A stretch of 48,756 nucleotides of DNA from an uncultured Gammaproteobacteria bacterium (GCA_903862645.1 CAIOZF010000008.1:1-48756); one strand, 5' to 3'. Counted from the stretch's first letter, positions 15,975-25,904 are shown. Notes: generated by a model not told the origin, from the letters alone. Numbers and translations are program-made.

Positions 15975-17441
15975 TCATTCGGGCTGCAGACGGGCAATCC
16001 TGATATTTCCCCAAGCTAACAGCAGCGTCATCAACGGACTGATCAGGCAGAAGAACGCCCATGGCGCATAGCTCAATGTCGCTACTCCCAGCACTCCGGC
16101 ATGAAATGCCCCACAGGTGTTCCATGGCACCAGCACCGAGGTCACGGTGCCACAGTCCTCCAGTGTGCGGCTCAGGTTCTGCGACGCCAGCCCTCTCTCC
16201 CGAAACGCCCGCACAAACATGCGCCCAGGCACGACAATCGCGAGGTACTGATCCGAGGCCGAGACATTGGTCAACAGGCAGGTGCCCGCCGCCGCACTGA
16301 CCAGACCCCCGGTGCTGCGCACACGACTGATCAGCACACTGGTTATCTTGTGCAGGAAACCCGATGCCTCCATGGCTCCGCCAAACATCATCGCGGTGAT
16401 AATGAGCCAGATAGTGTTGAGCATGCCGCCCATGCCGCCGGACTGCAGCAGCTCATTCAGCACCACGTTGTCGGTCCGCACGGCGATCTCGCCATAGACT
16501 GCCTGCATGACAACCTGATAAGGGCTGCCATACTCCGCACTCAGTTGCTGCAACAACGGATACTGAAAGGTGACGGCGCAAGCCACCCCGAGCAATGCTC
16601 CAAGAAACAACGCTGGAAGCGCCGCAACTTTCTTAATGATCAACCAGATCACCACACCAGGAATCACCAATAACAACGGATTTAGGTTGAACAATTGATC
16701 CAGTGCGATCTGCGTCTCTATCGTCGCACTCTCCTGCGCGGTTGGCGTTCCGAGCACAAATCCCAGCCCCAGGTAGAGCAAGAGTGAGAGCAGGATCGAC
16801 GGGCCGCTGGTCAGCATCATGTAACGAATGTGAGTAAACAGATCAGTGCCGGTGACACCCGAGGCCAGATTCGTGGTATCGGAAAGCGGTGACATCTTGT
16901 CGCCGAAATAAGCGCCGGAAATGATGGCGCCGGCGACCAGCCCCGGATTGAAGCCCAGCGTATAGCCGATACTCAGCAGCGCTACCCCCAGGGTCGCCGA
17001 GGTGGACCAGGAACTGCCGGTTATCATGGAGGCAATCATCGTCAGCAGACAGCAGCTGAAAATGAAGATGGTCGGATTGAAGATCTGCAGCCCGAAATAA
17101 ATCATGGTCGGTACGATGCCGCTGACCAACCAGCTGCCCACCAGCGCACCCACCATCAGCAGGATCAGGATTGCCGGGGCTGCCGCGAGGATGTTTTCGA
17201 GCATCTTGGCCTGTATGTCGGACCAGCGCACACCCAGCGGGAGGCTCAGCGCCGAGGCCAGCGCTGCTGCCAGGATCAAGGCAATCTGATTGGCGCCGGA
17301 AAGGGAATCGTCGCCGTATACGGCGACGTTGAAGGCCAGCAACGCAAACAGCGCCAGCAAAGGGGTTATCGCGAGCCACAAGGGTCTGGCGTCTTGCACC
17401 GCGTTGTCGTCGTTCTGGCCCTGTGTCATATTCTGCTGCAT
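15975..17441 (-). CDS. NhaC-family Na+/H+ antiporter
   Basis: The product has 488 residues with about twelve hydrophobic segments. The NhaC signature is clear: GSSWSTSATLGVALL, GAIISGAYFGDKMSPLSDTTNLASGVTGTDLFTHIRYM, and LLTNVSASDQYLAIVVPGRMF near the end. It exchanges sodium for protons across the inner membrane, fitting a marine or saline habitat. Some NhaC relatives instead exchange organic acids (malate/lactate), which cannot be excluded. GAGAG lies before the ATG. It is a single-gene unit, divergent from the M1 peptidase gene. Confidence 0.93.
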   Translation of the reverse strand: MQQNMTQGQNDDNAVQDARPLWLAITPLLALFALLAFNVAVYGDDSLSGANQIALILAAALASALSLPLGVRWSDIQAKMLENILAAAPAILILLMVGALVGSWLVSGIVPTMIYFGLQIFNPTIFIFSCCLLTMIASMITGSSWSTSATLGVALLSIGYTLGFNPGLVAGAIISGAYFGDKMSPLSDTTNLASGVTGTDLFTHIRYMMLTSGPSILLSLLLYLGLGFVLGTPTAQESATIETQIALDQLFNLNPLLLVIPGVVIWLIIKKVAALPALFLGALLGVACAVTFQYPLLQQLSAEYGSPYQVVMQAVYGEIAVRTDNVVLNELLQSGGMGGMLNTIWLIITAMMFGGAMEASGFLHKITSVLISRVRSTGGLVSAAAGTCLLTNVSASDQYLAIVVPGRMFVRAFRERGLASQNLSRTLEDCGTVTSVLVPWNTCGAFHAGVLGVATLSYAPWAFFCLISPLMTLLLAWGNIRIARLQPE

Positions 17442-17654
17442 CGTTACTCTCTACGTTACTTTCTGCATTACCTTAAGGTCAGTTCGTGGCGCTACACATG
17501 GTAAAAGCGAGCATGAGCGCGTTGCCGAATACTACCCCGTCCTCCCGCGCAATAATACGATGAGACGAACCGAAAAGCGGTTCCAGAAGCGCTGCGTAAC
17601 GGGCTATTATCCAAACTTCTACCGCCCCGCCATCCTGCCCAAGGAGTCCAGGTC

Positions 17655-20150
17655 ATGTCATCCGTACCTACGTTCCGCCTGCGCCATGTGGCGTTTGTCG
17701 CCATGCTGTCCAGTGCTGTCTTTGTTTGCGCCACCACCTCGGAACAGTTGCAGGCCGATCCGATCCGCCAGACCAAGGGCGACTTCGAGGACAAGTTCAG
17801 GCAGCTGGACGAGGCGCTCCCCACCCCCAACACCTGGCGCAATGCAGCGGGACAGCCCGGCCACGAGTACTGGCAACAGCAGGTCGACTACCGTATCAGC
17901 GCGGAATTGGACGAAGTCAATCGTCACCTCAGCGCAACGCAGACAATCGACTACCAGAATAACTCCCCTGACACGCTCACCTATCTCTGGCTACAACTGG
18001 ACCAGAACATCTTCCGCAACGACTCCATGGCGGAGCTGAGCGACGACTTCGGCGGCATCGGCCGGCGCGGTCCGGCAGTGCAGGCCGGCGATGCGGACTC
18101 TCCTGCGCGGCTGAGTCTGGATGAGCTGCGCCGTCAGCAGTTCATGCGCGATGTGGCGCTGGGCTATGAGATCGCCTCGGTGGAGGGCAGCCAGGGCGAC
18201 GCGCTGCAATACACCATCGTCGGCACCCTTATGCGCATCGATCTTGCCCAGCCCCTGCGCAGCGGTCAGAGCACTAGTGTCGAGATGGCGTTCAGTTTCA
18301 ACATTCCCGAGGAAGATGCCGTCTCTGCACGCAGCGGCTTTGAACACTTCCCGGATGACGAGCGTGAGGGCGGCAACGACCTGTTCCTGATGGCACAGTG
18401 GTTTCCCCGGCTGGCGGCTTACACCGATTACGAAGGCTGGACCAACAAAGAGTTCCTCGGGCGCGGCGAATTCACACTGGAATTCGGCGACTACGAAGTG
18501 GAGATGACTGTCCCCGCTGACCACATTGTCTCCTCCACCGGGGTCCTGCAGAATCCGGCGGATGTGCTCAGCGCCACCCAGCGTGAACGCCTGCAGGAGG
18601 CCGAGAACGCGGAGCGCCCGGTGTTCATCGTCACCGCCGAAGAGGCCTTGGAGAACGAGAAGGAAGCCACCACCGAGACCAGGACCTGGCGTTTCAGCGC
18701 CGAGAACGTGCGCGACTTTGCCTGGGCGTCGTCCCGCAAATTCATCTGGGATGCCCAGGGCTATCAGCAGGGTGGCGACGTGCAGCCGCTGGTGATGGCG
18801 ATGTCCTTCTATCCCAAGGAGGGCGAACCACTGTGGTCCACCTATTCGACCGAATCCATCATTCACACCATGGAGGTCTACTCGCGTTTCTCCTTCGACT
18901 ACCCCTACCCCATCGCCCAGTCCGTCAATGGCCCGGTCGGCGGTATGGAATACCCGATGATCACCTTCAACGGCCCGCGCACCACGCTGCAGGATGATGG
19001 CAGCCGCACCTACTCACTGGGAGAGAAGCAGTTTCTGATCAGCGTGGTGATTCATGAGGTCGGGCACGGCTATTTCCCAATGATCGTCAACTCTGACGAA
19101 CGCCAGTGGACCTGGATGGACGAAGGTCTCAACAGTTATCTGGAGGGTGTCGCCACCCGTCAATGGGACCCGAGCCTCGATTGGGGGCTGGAACCGGCCG
19201 ACATCACCGACTACATGCAGTCCCAGGAACAAGTGCCGATCATGACCCAGTCCGACAGCATCGCGCGGCTGGGCCCCAATGCCTATTCAAAGCCGGCCGT
19301 CGCCCTCAACATTCTGCGCGAGACCATCATGGGCCGCGAGCTGTTCGACTTCGCCTTCCAACAATACTCGACGCTGTGGATGTTCAAGCGCCCGACTCCG
19401 GCGGACTTCTTCCGCACCATGGAGGAGGCTTCCGGTGTCGATCTGGACTGGTTCTGGCGCGGCTGGTTTTACTCGACCGACCACGTCGATATCGCCCTGG
19501 AGCGGGTCTATGAGATGCGTCTGGACACCGAAGATCCGGACATCGACTACGACCGTCTGCGTCAGCAAGATGCTGCCAAACCCGCCTCCGTGTTCGTGGA
19601 GCGCAACCGCGAACAGGGCCTGCAGACCTGGGTGGCTCGCAACCCGGAGGTACGCGACTTCTACGATGACAACGACTACTACACCGTCACCAATCGCGAT
19701 CGCAACCGCTACAACTCCTTCATCGAAGGACTTGATGAATGGGAGCGTGCCGTGCTGGAGCGCGCCATCGCCGAGGACGACCAATACTACGTGCTGGAAT
19801 TCGCCAATCGCGGCGGGCTGGTGATGCCGATCATCCTCGGCATCACCTATGCCGACAACACGACAGAAAACCTCAACATCCCGGCCGAGATCTGGCGTCG
19901 CAGCCCCGAGATTGTCCGCAAGCTGATCGTCAGCGACAAGGAAATCAGCAGCATCGTGATCGACCCGCGCTGGGAAACGGCAGACGTGGATATCGAGAAC
20001 AACTTCTATCCGCGCCGCCTGATTCCCTCCCGCGTCGAGAGCTTCAAGGCCGAAGAGCCCGGCGGCCTCAACGGCCGTGATCTGATGCAGGAGAGCAAGG
20101 CGCCCCTGCGCACGGACGATGACGAGGAAGAAGAGGACGACGATCAATGA
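17655..20150 (+). CDS. Exported M1-family zinc aminopeptidase
   Basis: The product has 831 residues with a signal peptide (hydrophobic VAFVAMLSSAVFVCATT). The zinc site HEVGH at residues 467-471 is followed after 18 residues by Glu490 (WMDEGLNSY), the gluzincin spacing. The exopeptidase-type motif reads VGGMEYP rather than GAMEN. An AAGGAG site precedes the ATG. The last residues form a strongly acidic tail (RTDDDEEEEDDDQ). It probably trims peptides in the periplasm. Its stop overlaps the next gene's ATG by four bases, and M1 peptidases of this subgroup are often followed by a DUF6702 protein, as here. Confidence 0.93.
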   Translation: MSSVPTFRLRHVAFVAMLSSAVFVCATTSEQLQADPIRQTKGDFEDKFRQLDEALPTPNTWRNAAGQPGHEYWQQQVDYRISAELDEVNRHLSATQTIDYQNNSPDTLTYLWLQLDQNIFRNDSMAELSDDFGGIGRRGPAVQAGDADSPARLSLDELRRQQFMRDVALGYEIASVEGSQGDALQYTIVGTLMRIDLAQPLRSGQSTSVEMAFSFNIPEEDAVSARSGFEHFPDDEREGGNDLFLMAQWFPRLAAYTDYEGWTNKEFLGRGEFTLEFGDYEVEMTVPADHIVSSTGVLQNPADVLSATQRERLQEAENAERPVFIVTAEEALENEKEATTETRTWRFSAENVRDFAWASSRKFIWDAQGYQQGGDVQPLVMAMSFYPKEGEPLWSTYSTESIIHTMEVYSRFSFDYPYPIAQSVNGPVGGMEYPMITFNGPRTTLQDDGSRTYSLGEKQFLISVVIHEVGHGYFPMIVNSDERQWTWMDEGLNSYLEGVATRQWDPSLDWGLEPADITDYMQSQEQVPIMTQSDSIARLGPNAYSKPAVALNILRETIMGRELFDFAFQQYSTLWMFKRPTPADFFRTMEEASGVDLDWFWRGWFYSTDHVDIALERVYEMRLDTEDPDIDYDRLRQQDAAKPASVFVERNREQGLQTWVARNPEVRDFYDDNDYYTVTNRDRNRYNSFIEGLDEWERAVLERAIAEDDQYYVLEFANRGGLVMPIILGITYADNTTENLNIPAEIWRRSPEIVRKLIVSDKEISSIVIDPRWETADVDIENNFYPRRLIPSRVESFKAEEPGGLNGRDLMQESKAPLRTDDDEEEEDDDQ

Positions 20151-20722
20151 GTGGTCTGCTCACCAGGCTGGTGCGGCACTTTTCGCCAGGGCGACTGCGG
20201 CAGAACCTGTTGGTCTCCCGGTCTCTGACCTCGCTGCTGGCCGTGTTGCTGTTGCTGCCCTGGTGGCAACCCGCCATGGTCGAGGCGCACCAGCAGAAGG
20301 CCGCCGTCACCCGGGTGCTGTTCAATAGCAACAGCGGCAATCTGGAGGTAATGCACCGCTTTCTGCTGCATGATGCCGAACACGCCCTGCAGCAGCTGTT
20401 CGACCCGGCGGCCGACGTTATCGCTGCGGAGACCTCGCGCGAACAATTCGCTGCCTATGTCACAGAACGTTTCGCCCTGCTTGATGCCAACGGCAGCTCC
20501 CTGCCGCTGCGCTATGTCGGGCAGGAGCTGGACGGCAGTTTCCTGTGGGTGTACCAGGAGATGCCCCTGCCGGAGGCGATGACGAGCATGTCCGTCGTCC
20601 ACAATGCGCTGCGTGATGTCTGGCCCGAGCAGAACAATTTGGTCAACATCGAGCGCAACGATGCCATCCAGACCCTCAACTTCAATGGCAACATCGAGTG
20701 GTTGAGCGTGAGCTTCGAATAG
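20147..20722 (+). CDS. DUF6702-like exported protein coupled to the M1 peptidase
   Basis: The product has 191 residues with a long charged N-terminus and a membrane or signal segment (SLTSLLAVLLLLPWWQPAMVEA). The mature part (residues ~48-191) is a small beta-rich domain: TRVLFNSNSGNLEVMHRFLLHDAEHAL, then LDGSFLWVYQEMP and a closing NGNIEWLSVSFE. This fits the DUF6702 family. It is translated through an ATGA overlap with the M1 peptidase, so a partner role such as chaperone or inhibitor is plausible but unproven. Confidence 0.75.
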   Translation: MSGLLTRLVRHFSPGRLRQNLLVSRSLTSLLAVLLLLPWWQPAMVEAHQQKAAVTRVLFNSNSGNLEVMHRFLLHDAEHALQQLFDPAADVIAAETSREQFAAYVTERFALLDANGSSLPLRYVGQELDGSFLWVYQEMPLPEAMTSMSVVHNALRDVWPEQNNLVNIERNDAIQTLNFNGNIEWLSVSFE

Positions 20723-20792
20723 TCAATGCGGCTATAATCCGAGTCCATGCTTCGCCGCCCACCGCTTATAAGACCATCAGGACACCCGCACT

Positions 20793-21521
20793 TTGCCCGC
20801 CACCGAACATCGCAATTCCATCATGGCCCTTCGCGACCGTGAACTATTGAAGACCCGCAAACCCTTCGCCGCGCGCGGCAGCAAGGTCAAACGCTGCGCC
20901 AGCTGTCTGTTGCCGCTGACGGGCTGCATCTGTGCATCGCGCCCTGCGCCGTATGCCGGGAGTGCCTTCTGTTTCATCATGTATTACGGAGAGGCATTCA
21001 AACCCACCAACACCGGCCGACTGATCGCCGATGTCATGCAGGACAATCATGCCTTCGTCTGGGATCGCACCAAACCGGACCCGGAGCTGCTGGCCCTGCT
21101 CAGCGATGAGCGCTACGCCCCGATCCTGATCTTCCCGCACCAGCACGCAACGCCGGAGCGCTGCATCAACACTCCGGCTTTAGCTGCCGGCGTCAAGGCA
21201 GGACGCATTCCACTGTATGTGATGCTCGATGGTACCTGGCGGCAGGCCAAGAAGATGTTCAAAAGCCCCTGCCTGACGGCCCTGCCAGTACTGGGAATTG
21301 ATCCGGAAAAGGCCTCCAACTATCAGCTGCGCGAAGCGGCGCACAAACATCAGCTATGCACAGCAGAAGTGGCAGCGATGATTCTGGCTATCGGTGGAGA
21401 GGAGGCCGCAGCACAGGCACTGGAGACGTACTTCGAGGTATTTCGCAGGAGCTACATTGCAGGCAAGCCGCACATGGTATTCCGGGAAGTTGCCGACGCA
21501 GATTCCGACGACAACTTCTGA
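20793..21521 (+). CDS. tapT: DTW-domain tRNA uridine aminocarboxypropyltransferase (TapT-like)
   Basis: The product has 242 residues from a TTG at 20793, with AGGA about ten bases upstream; an in-frame ATG at 20823 is the alternative. The sequence follows E. coli TapT (YfiP) closely: a Cys cluster KRCASCLLPLTGCICA, KPTNTGRLIADVM, the DTW motif in MLDGTWRQAKKMF and LREAAHKHQLCTAEVAA. These enzymes transfer the aminocarboxypropyl group of SAM to uridine 47 of tRNA variable loops. A perfect TATAAT lies at 20733-20738 but its -35 is poor. Confidence 0.9.
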   Translation: MPATEHRNSIMALRDRELLKTRKPFAARGSKVKRCASCLLPLTGCICASRPAPYAGSAFCFIMYYGEAFKPTNTGRLIADVMQDNHAFVWDRTKPDPELLALLSDERYAPILIFPHQHATPERCINTPALAAGVKAGRIPLYVMLDGTWRQAKKMFKSPCLTALPVLGIDPEKASNYQLREAAHKHQLCTAEVAAMILAIGGEEAAAQALETYFEVFRRSYIAGKPHMVFREVADADSDDNF

Positions 21522-21545
21522 CTCCAACGGACTCAGCGGTGCCGC

Positions 21546-21777
21546 TCAAGGCTCCATGTCGACCCGGTTGCGCCCCTGTTGCTGGGCCCTCCGTGAAGCA
21601 GAATGTCCCACCTCAATCTCCGCCACCGCTACCAGCAGGCGTTCCAGCAGGTGCTTCGCTTCTTCCAGAAGCGAGGGCCGGCGATCGGTCTGGACATGGC
21701 CCACAGCACAGTGGAAGACACGGCCAGCACCAGCAACAGATTCAATCCCACCAGCATCGGAGAAAAGTACAACGCTT
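21546..21777 (-). pseudogene. Decayed membrane diguanylate cyclase (GGDEF) remnant
   Basis: Two frames on the minus strand hold opposite ends of one protein. From about 21772 one frame reads LYFSPMLVGLNLLLVLAVSS and on to RPIAGPRFWKKR, a membrane N-terminus typical of membrane GGDEF proteins, then hits a stop. An overlapping second frame reads LLEEAKHLLERLLVAVAEIE and ends RRAQQQGRNRVDMEP, the usual GGDEF C-terminus (RAK-QQGRNRV type). The GGDEF signature itself is deleted. It begins just after the alpha/beta hydrolase stop, so it was probably in that operon. I am fairly sure it is a remnant, less so of the exact ancestor. Confidence 0.55.
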
Positions 21778-21780
21778 CCG

Positions 21781-23091
21781 TCAGCAGTTGCCATCAATGA
21801 AGCAGGCAATCGCTTCGAACATCTGTGCATAGTGCGGATTGAACGAACCACGGCGAATCAGCTTGCCCTCGTAGCGACCTGCGCTGCCAAGATTGCGTTC
21901 GCCATAGACGGTCTGGGAGTCGTCATTGACACAGCTATTGAAGTCCGCGCTGCCGTCTCCGTAATGCAGGCAGATACTGTAGGCACCCTCAAAACCATAG
22001 TGAGGGTCTTGCGGGGGCACGGAAATGCTGGTGTGGGAAAGGCTGTAGACACGCTGGTCCGGAGCTTCGGCGGGCAGCACCTGCAGGCCGGGACAGAGCG
22101 CTGCAGGTTCGCTGCCGGTGGCCTGTGCGCTGTACCAGAGCATGCGGCTCGGGCCGACCGGCGTCTTGCTGCAGAAGAACTCTCTGGCAGCCTCGATATT
22201 CACCGTAGTGTCATCGCCACTTCCGGCCATGAAAACTGGAACGGACAGAGGCGCAAATTCCGGATCGGTCAGATCTCTGGTGAGGAGATAGAACTCGGCG
22301 CCAGCGTTGACCGAGAACGACTCATAGCGCGCCGCATCGTGCTCCGTTTCCACGCCCAGCCAGTCGCTGAACCAGCGCAGGTAGGGTGCCAGATACGCCG
22401 AGCGGCTGCGGGCGGCCAGCGCCGGCGAGAGCATGATCAAACCCTTCACCAGTGCATCATCCCGATGGGCATCGACATAACGTACCGACAGTGATGTACC
22501 AGTGGAGAAGCCCACCATGTAGAGCGACTGCACCTGTCCACGAAAGCTGTCCACACCGAACTCCGTCACGCGCAGCCAGTCCTCGTGACGCATGTCCAGA
22601 CTATCCCCCGGCCGCGTGCCGTGCCCCGGCAACAGCACGCCACGCACGATGGCACAAGGATAGCGCCCGGTCAGGGAAGCCGCCATGCCGCGCAGCAGGT
22701 AGGGGGAATCGGTGAGGCCGTGGATCAGCAGGAAACCCATGCCCGAGCCGGGCAACGCTGAACCCTGAGCACAGCGCTGGAAATCCGGCAGCAGTTCATA
22801 GGGCGCCCGCATCTGCAGCACACGCTCCAGCGGATAGTCGGGGCCAAAGGGCCGGGGATTGAGCGCGTAGTAAGATTGTTGGAGAACCGTCCGCAGACGT
22901 TCTTCATTGCGGCTGACATACTCGGCGAAGGTGCCGTCTGGCGTCGGAATCCAAGCCTCCTGACCGGAGGGTTCGTGCAAAGCAGACTCTGCTGCGACGG
23001 CGGCAGGCGCAAAGGGCATCAGGCAGCAGAGCAGAAGCCCTTGAAGAGCGCTCAAAAAAAGTCCCTGGTGACCGATTCCTGCTCGACTCAT
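21781..23091 (-). CDS. Exported alpha/beta hydrolase
   Basis: The product has 436 residues from the ATG at 23091 (a GTG lies just before it), with GGAGAG upstream. A signal peptide (LFLSALQGLLLCCLMPFAPAA) is followed by an alpha/beta-hydrolase fold. The oxyanion stretch is GMGFLLIHGLTDSP, the nucleophile elbow GFSTGTS, the acid probably in AGSGDDTTVN and the His in YSLSHTSIS. It resembles carboxylesterase/monoglyceride-lipase-like exported enzymes; the substrate is not readable. Cysteines near the end (CLHYGDGS, SCVNDD, IACFIDGNC) suggest disulfides. It is followed by the GGDEF remnant and preceded by der in the same direction with 60 bases between. Confidence 0.85.
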   Translation of the reverse strand: MSRAGIGHQGLFLSALQGLLLCCLMPFAPAAVAAESALHEPSGQEAWIPTPDGTFAEYVSRNEERLRTVLQQSYYALNPRPFGPDYPLERVLQMRAPYELLPDFQRCAQGSALPGSGMGFLLIHGLTDSPYLLRGMAASLTGRYPCAIVRGVLLPGHGTRPGDSLDMRHEDWLRVTEFGVDSFRGQVQSLYMVGFSTGTSLSVRYVDAHRDDALVKGLIMLSPALAARSRSAYLAPYLRWFSDWLGVETEHDAARYESFSVNAGAEFYLLTRDLTDPEFAPLSVPVFMAGSGDDTTVNIEAAREFFCSKTPVGPSRMLWYSAQATGSEPAALCPGLQVLPAEAPDQRVYSLSHTSISVPPQDPHYGFEGAYSICLHYGDGSADFNSCVNDDSQTVYGERNLGSAGRYEGKLIRRGSFNPHYAQMFEAIACFIDGNC

Positions 23092-23151
23092 CACTCAACT
23101 CTCCCTCACTGCTGGTGGTGTTGCTCCAGAACTGCCCTGACAGGCCGTGAT

Positions 23152-24591
23152 TTAGTGTTTCTCCTTGCCGCGTCGCCCCTTGACGACTGGCGCAGGCCCG
23201 TTGCGCGGGGCCTTGCGGTTCTTCTTGATGCGACGCTTCTGGGCGACCTGCTGATAAGTCATATCCTGCTCGGCACGCACATAGGGATTATCGTCGCTGC
23301 GATACTGGATACGCACCGGAGTGCCCTCCAGTTTCAGGATATGCCGAAAGGTCTTCTCCAGGTAGCGACTGTAACTTTCTGGAATCTTGTCCGTCTGCTT
23401 GCCGTGAATCACGATGATCGGCGGGTTGTGTCCCCCGGCGTGGGCATAGCGCAGCTTGATGCGGCGGCCGTCAACCACCGGTGGCGCGTGCTCGTGCACA
23501 GCGGCCTCGAGCACCTGGGTCAGCACACTGGTGGTCAGCGTCTTTTGAGCGGCGTTGAAGGCTGCGTGGATGGATTCATAGAGATCGCCCACCCCGGTGC
23601 CATGACGTGCGGAGATGAAATGGATCTGCGCAAAGTCGACAAATGCGAAGCGGCGGCGGATGTCGGACTTCACCTTGTCCTTCTGCTCCATGTCCAGGCC
23701 GTCCCACTTGTTGATGGCGATCACCAGGGCGCGGCCCGCATCCAGCACGTAACCGAGCAGGTGCAAATCCTGCTCCACGATCCCAGTGCGCGCATCGACG
23801 ATGAGAATGACCACGTTGGCATCCTCGATAGCCTGCAATGACTTGACCACGGAGAATTTCTCGACAGTCTCGGTGGTCTTGCCACGGCGTCGGATACCGG
23901 CGGTGTCAATCAGCGTGTAGTGTTCGCCATGGCGCTCGAAGGGAATGTAGACGCTGTCGCGGGTGGTGCCAGGCTCGTCATAAACCACGACGCGATCTTC
24001 GCCAAGCATGCGGTTCACCAGCGTGGACTTACCCACATTGGGGCGCCCGGAGATGGCGATCTTGATACCGCGCAGCGGGGCTGGCACCAGTTCCTCATCA
24101 TCAGGAAAGCTCGCCAGCACATCATCGATGAGCTTACGTACACCACGTCCCTGACTGGCCGTCACGGGATACATGCGGGTGATGCCCAGACCGAAGAAGT
24201 CGCCCATGGCGACGTCCTCATCCACTCCGTCGACCTTGTTCACGACGAGACAGGTATTCTTCTCTTTTTTGCGTAGATACTCGACGATACGGGTATCGCC
24301 CGGGTGCAGGCCGGCGCGCCCATCTACCATCAGCAGGACGATGTCAGCCTCTTCGATGGCGAGCAGGGACTGAGAGGCCATCTCGAAATCGATGCCCTCC
24401 TCGTCGCCGGAAAGGCCCCCCGTGTCGATGACGATGAAGGGGCGATCGGTGATGCGGCCTTCGCCATACTGGCGATCGCGAGTCAGACCCGGCAGATCGG
24501 CAACAAGTGCGTCACGACTACGGGTAAGACGATTAAAAAGTGTGGATTTGCCGACGTTGGGACGACCAACCAAGGCTAGAACCGGTCTCAT
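23152..24591 (-). CDS. der: Ribosome-assembly GTPase Der (EngA)
   Basis: The product has 479 residues with two tandem G domains, the hallmark of Der. The first P-loop is [12 protein letters not shown] near residue 8 with NKVD later; the second is [12 protein letters not shown] near residue 183 with [10 protein letters not shown] and NKWD. A C-terminal KH-like domain ([18 protein letters not shown]) ends in a basic tail ([24 protein letters not shown]). It works in maturation of the 50S ribosomal subunit. It is the last gene of the hisS-yfgM-bamB-der order common in gammaproteobacteria. Confidence 0.98.
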   Translation of the reverse strand: MRPVLALVGRPNVGKSTLFNRLTRSRDALVADLPGLTRDRQYGEGRITDRPFIVIDTGGLSGDEEGIDFEMASQSLLAIEEADIVLLMVDGRAGLHPGDTRIVEYLRKKEKNTCLVVNKVDGVDEDVAMGDFFGLGITRMYPVTASQGRGVRKLIDDVLASFPDDEELVPAPLRGIKIAISGRPNVGKSTLVNRMLGEDRVVVYDEPGTTRDSVYIPFERHGEHYTLIDTAGIRRRGKTTETVEKFSVVKSLQAIEDANVVILIVDARTGIVEQDLHLLGYVLDAGRALVIAINKWDGLDMEQKDKVKSDIRRRFAFVDFAQIHFISARHGTGVGDLYESIHAAFNAAQKTLTTSVLTQVLEAAVHEHAPPVVDGRRIKLRYAHAGGHNPPIIVIHGKQTDKIPESYSRYLEKTFRHILKLEGTPVRIQYRSDDNPYVRAEQDMTYQQVAQKRRIKKNRKAPRNGPAPVVKGRRGKEKH

Positions 24592-24625
24592 ATCAGTACC
24601 ATTGAACCATGAATTGCTGTGTGGC

Positions 24626-24650
24626 CGGGCGCCTGTTAAGAGGCGCCGGC
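24626..24650 (-). promoter_or_regulatory. GC-rich hairpin between bamB and der
   Basis: Arms GGCGCCT (24628-24634) and AGGCGCC (24641-24647) pair perfectly around GTTAAG and extend outward with one bulge. There is no following U-tract in the direction of transcription, so a full terminator is unlikely. It may be a processing or partial attenuation hairpin inside the bamB-der transcript. Confidence 0.4.
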
Positions 24651-24657
24651 GGAGGCG

Positions 24658-25893
24658 TTAGCGGATGGAATAGGCGACGAGCTGACCGCTGTTGCCGAAT
24701 ACGTAAATGGTGTTGCTGTCGGTGACAAGGCTGGCGCGAACTCCATCGCCATCGACCCGCACACGACTGATGAAATGACCATCGATCTGGGAGAGCAGAT
24801 GCAGATAGCCCTCAAAATCGGCAACGGCCACATAGTTACCAAGCGTCGCTGGAGCGGTGATGCTGCGCAGCCGCAGGTCATCATTTTCCCACACGACTTG
24901 ATCCGAATTGCTGCGCAGAGCAATCAGGTGGCTCTTGTCATTGCTGTAATAAATATTGCCAAAACCTTGTGCCAGACCGTGATAGCTGGAGGCTTCGATG
25001 CCCCAGACAATACGGCCAGTGGCAACATCCAGACCCATCAGATTGCCCTGATAGCTGGAGGCGAACACGGTGTTGCCCGAGAGCAACAGATCACCATCGA
25101 CGTCGATGACGCGTTCGATATCGTAACGGCCCTGCGGGATCGCGACCCGTTCTTCCCAGAGCATAAAGCCATTCTCGGCGTTGACGGCGGCGATCATGCC
25201 GCTGGCAAACCCTGCCAGCACCGTGTCTCCTGCAAGTACCGGTTTGCTGCTGCCGCGCAGGGTCAAGGCAGGAATCGTCGTTTCATAGATCCAGCGCTGC
25301 ATACCGGTGGCGGCTTCCAACCCGATCAGCTTACCGTCCACGGTCTGGACGACGACCACTTCCCCGTTGGTCTGGGGTGCTGCCAGCACTTCGCTGCTGA
25401 CCGGAGCACTCCACAGAACGCGGCCGGAAATCTGGTCCAGCGCAAACACCTCGGCCTCGCGGGTACCGAAGAGCACCATTCCGAAGGCAGCGCCGACACC
25501 GCCCGAAATAGACTCGTCGGTTCGATTGCGCCAGAGCACGTCACCATCGACGCGATTGACGGCGACCACCGTCCCATCGGCACCGGCGGCAAAGATGAAT
25601 TCACGGTCAATGGCGGGAGTGAGCTGATTGTAGTAACGGCCCTGGCCGTCACCGACGCCGACGCTCCACAATCTGTTCAAACGCAATTCCTGCTCGAAAT
25701 CCTGCAGCTCGGTCGGCCCCTCGACATCGTCGTCTCCGAACAGATCGGCTACTGGCTGGAACACAGTGCACGCACTCTGCGTCAAAAGCAGCAGCGCAGC
25801 CAGCGCCACTCTGGCCAAAGTCTTGCGACGACTACCGGCAAACGTCTCGCTGCTCTTGGCGCCCAGGCAAAGTGCTGTCACTACAGTGTTCAT
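24658..25893 (-). CDS. bamB: Outer-membrane assembly lipoprotein BamB
   Basis: The product has 411 residues with an N-terminal lipoprotein signal (VALAALLLLTQSAC, lipobox Cys). The rest is PQQ-like beta-propeller repeats such as VDGDVLWRNRTDESISGGV, SGRVLWSAPV, TGMQRWIYET, NGFMLWEERV and TGRIVWGIEASSYHG. It is the BamB subunit of the BAM complex that folds outer-membrane barrels. It lies 11 bases after the yfgM stop and upstream of der, the usual order. Confidence 0.97.
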   Translation of the reverse strand: MNTVVTALCLGAKSSETFAGSRRKTLARVALAALLLLTQSACTVFQPVADLFGDDDVEGPTELQDFEQELRLNRLWSVGVGDGQGRYYNQLTPAIDREFIFAAGADGTVVAVNRVDGDVLWRNRTDESISGGVGAAFGMVLFGTREAEVFALDQISGRVLWSAPVSSEVLAAPQTNGEVVVVQTVDGKLIGLEAATGMQRWIYETTIPALTLRGSSKPVLAGDTVLAGFASGMIAAVNAENGFMLWEERVAIPQGRYDIERVIDVDGDLLLSGNTVFASSYQGNLMGLDVATGRIVWGIEASSYHGLAQGFGNIYYSNDKSHLIALRSNSDQVVWENDDLRLRSITAPATLGNYVAVADFEGYLHLLSQIDGHFISRVRVDGDGVRASLVTDSNTIYVFGNSGQLVAYSIR

Positions 25894-25904
25894 GCCTCTA
25901 TTCC

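Noticed and set aside
21394-22494. Plus-strand open frame of 366 codons overlapping tapT and opposite the hydrolase
   Set aside because: It covers the tapT end, the GGDEF remnant and the hydrolase in antisense; no domain is visible and both real genes are well supported.
24626-24650. Terminator between bamB and der
   Set aside because: The hairpin is strong but lacks a U-tract, and der is normally co-transcribed with bamB; listed as a regulatory hairpin only.
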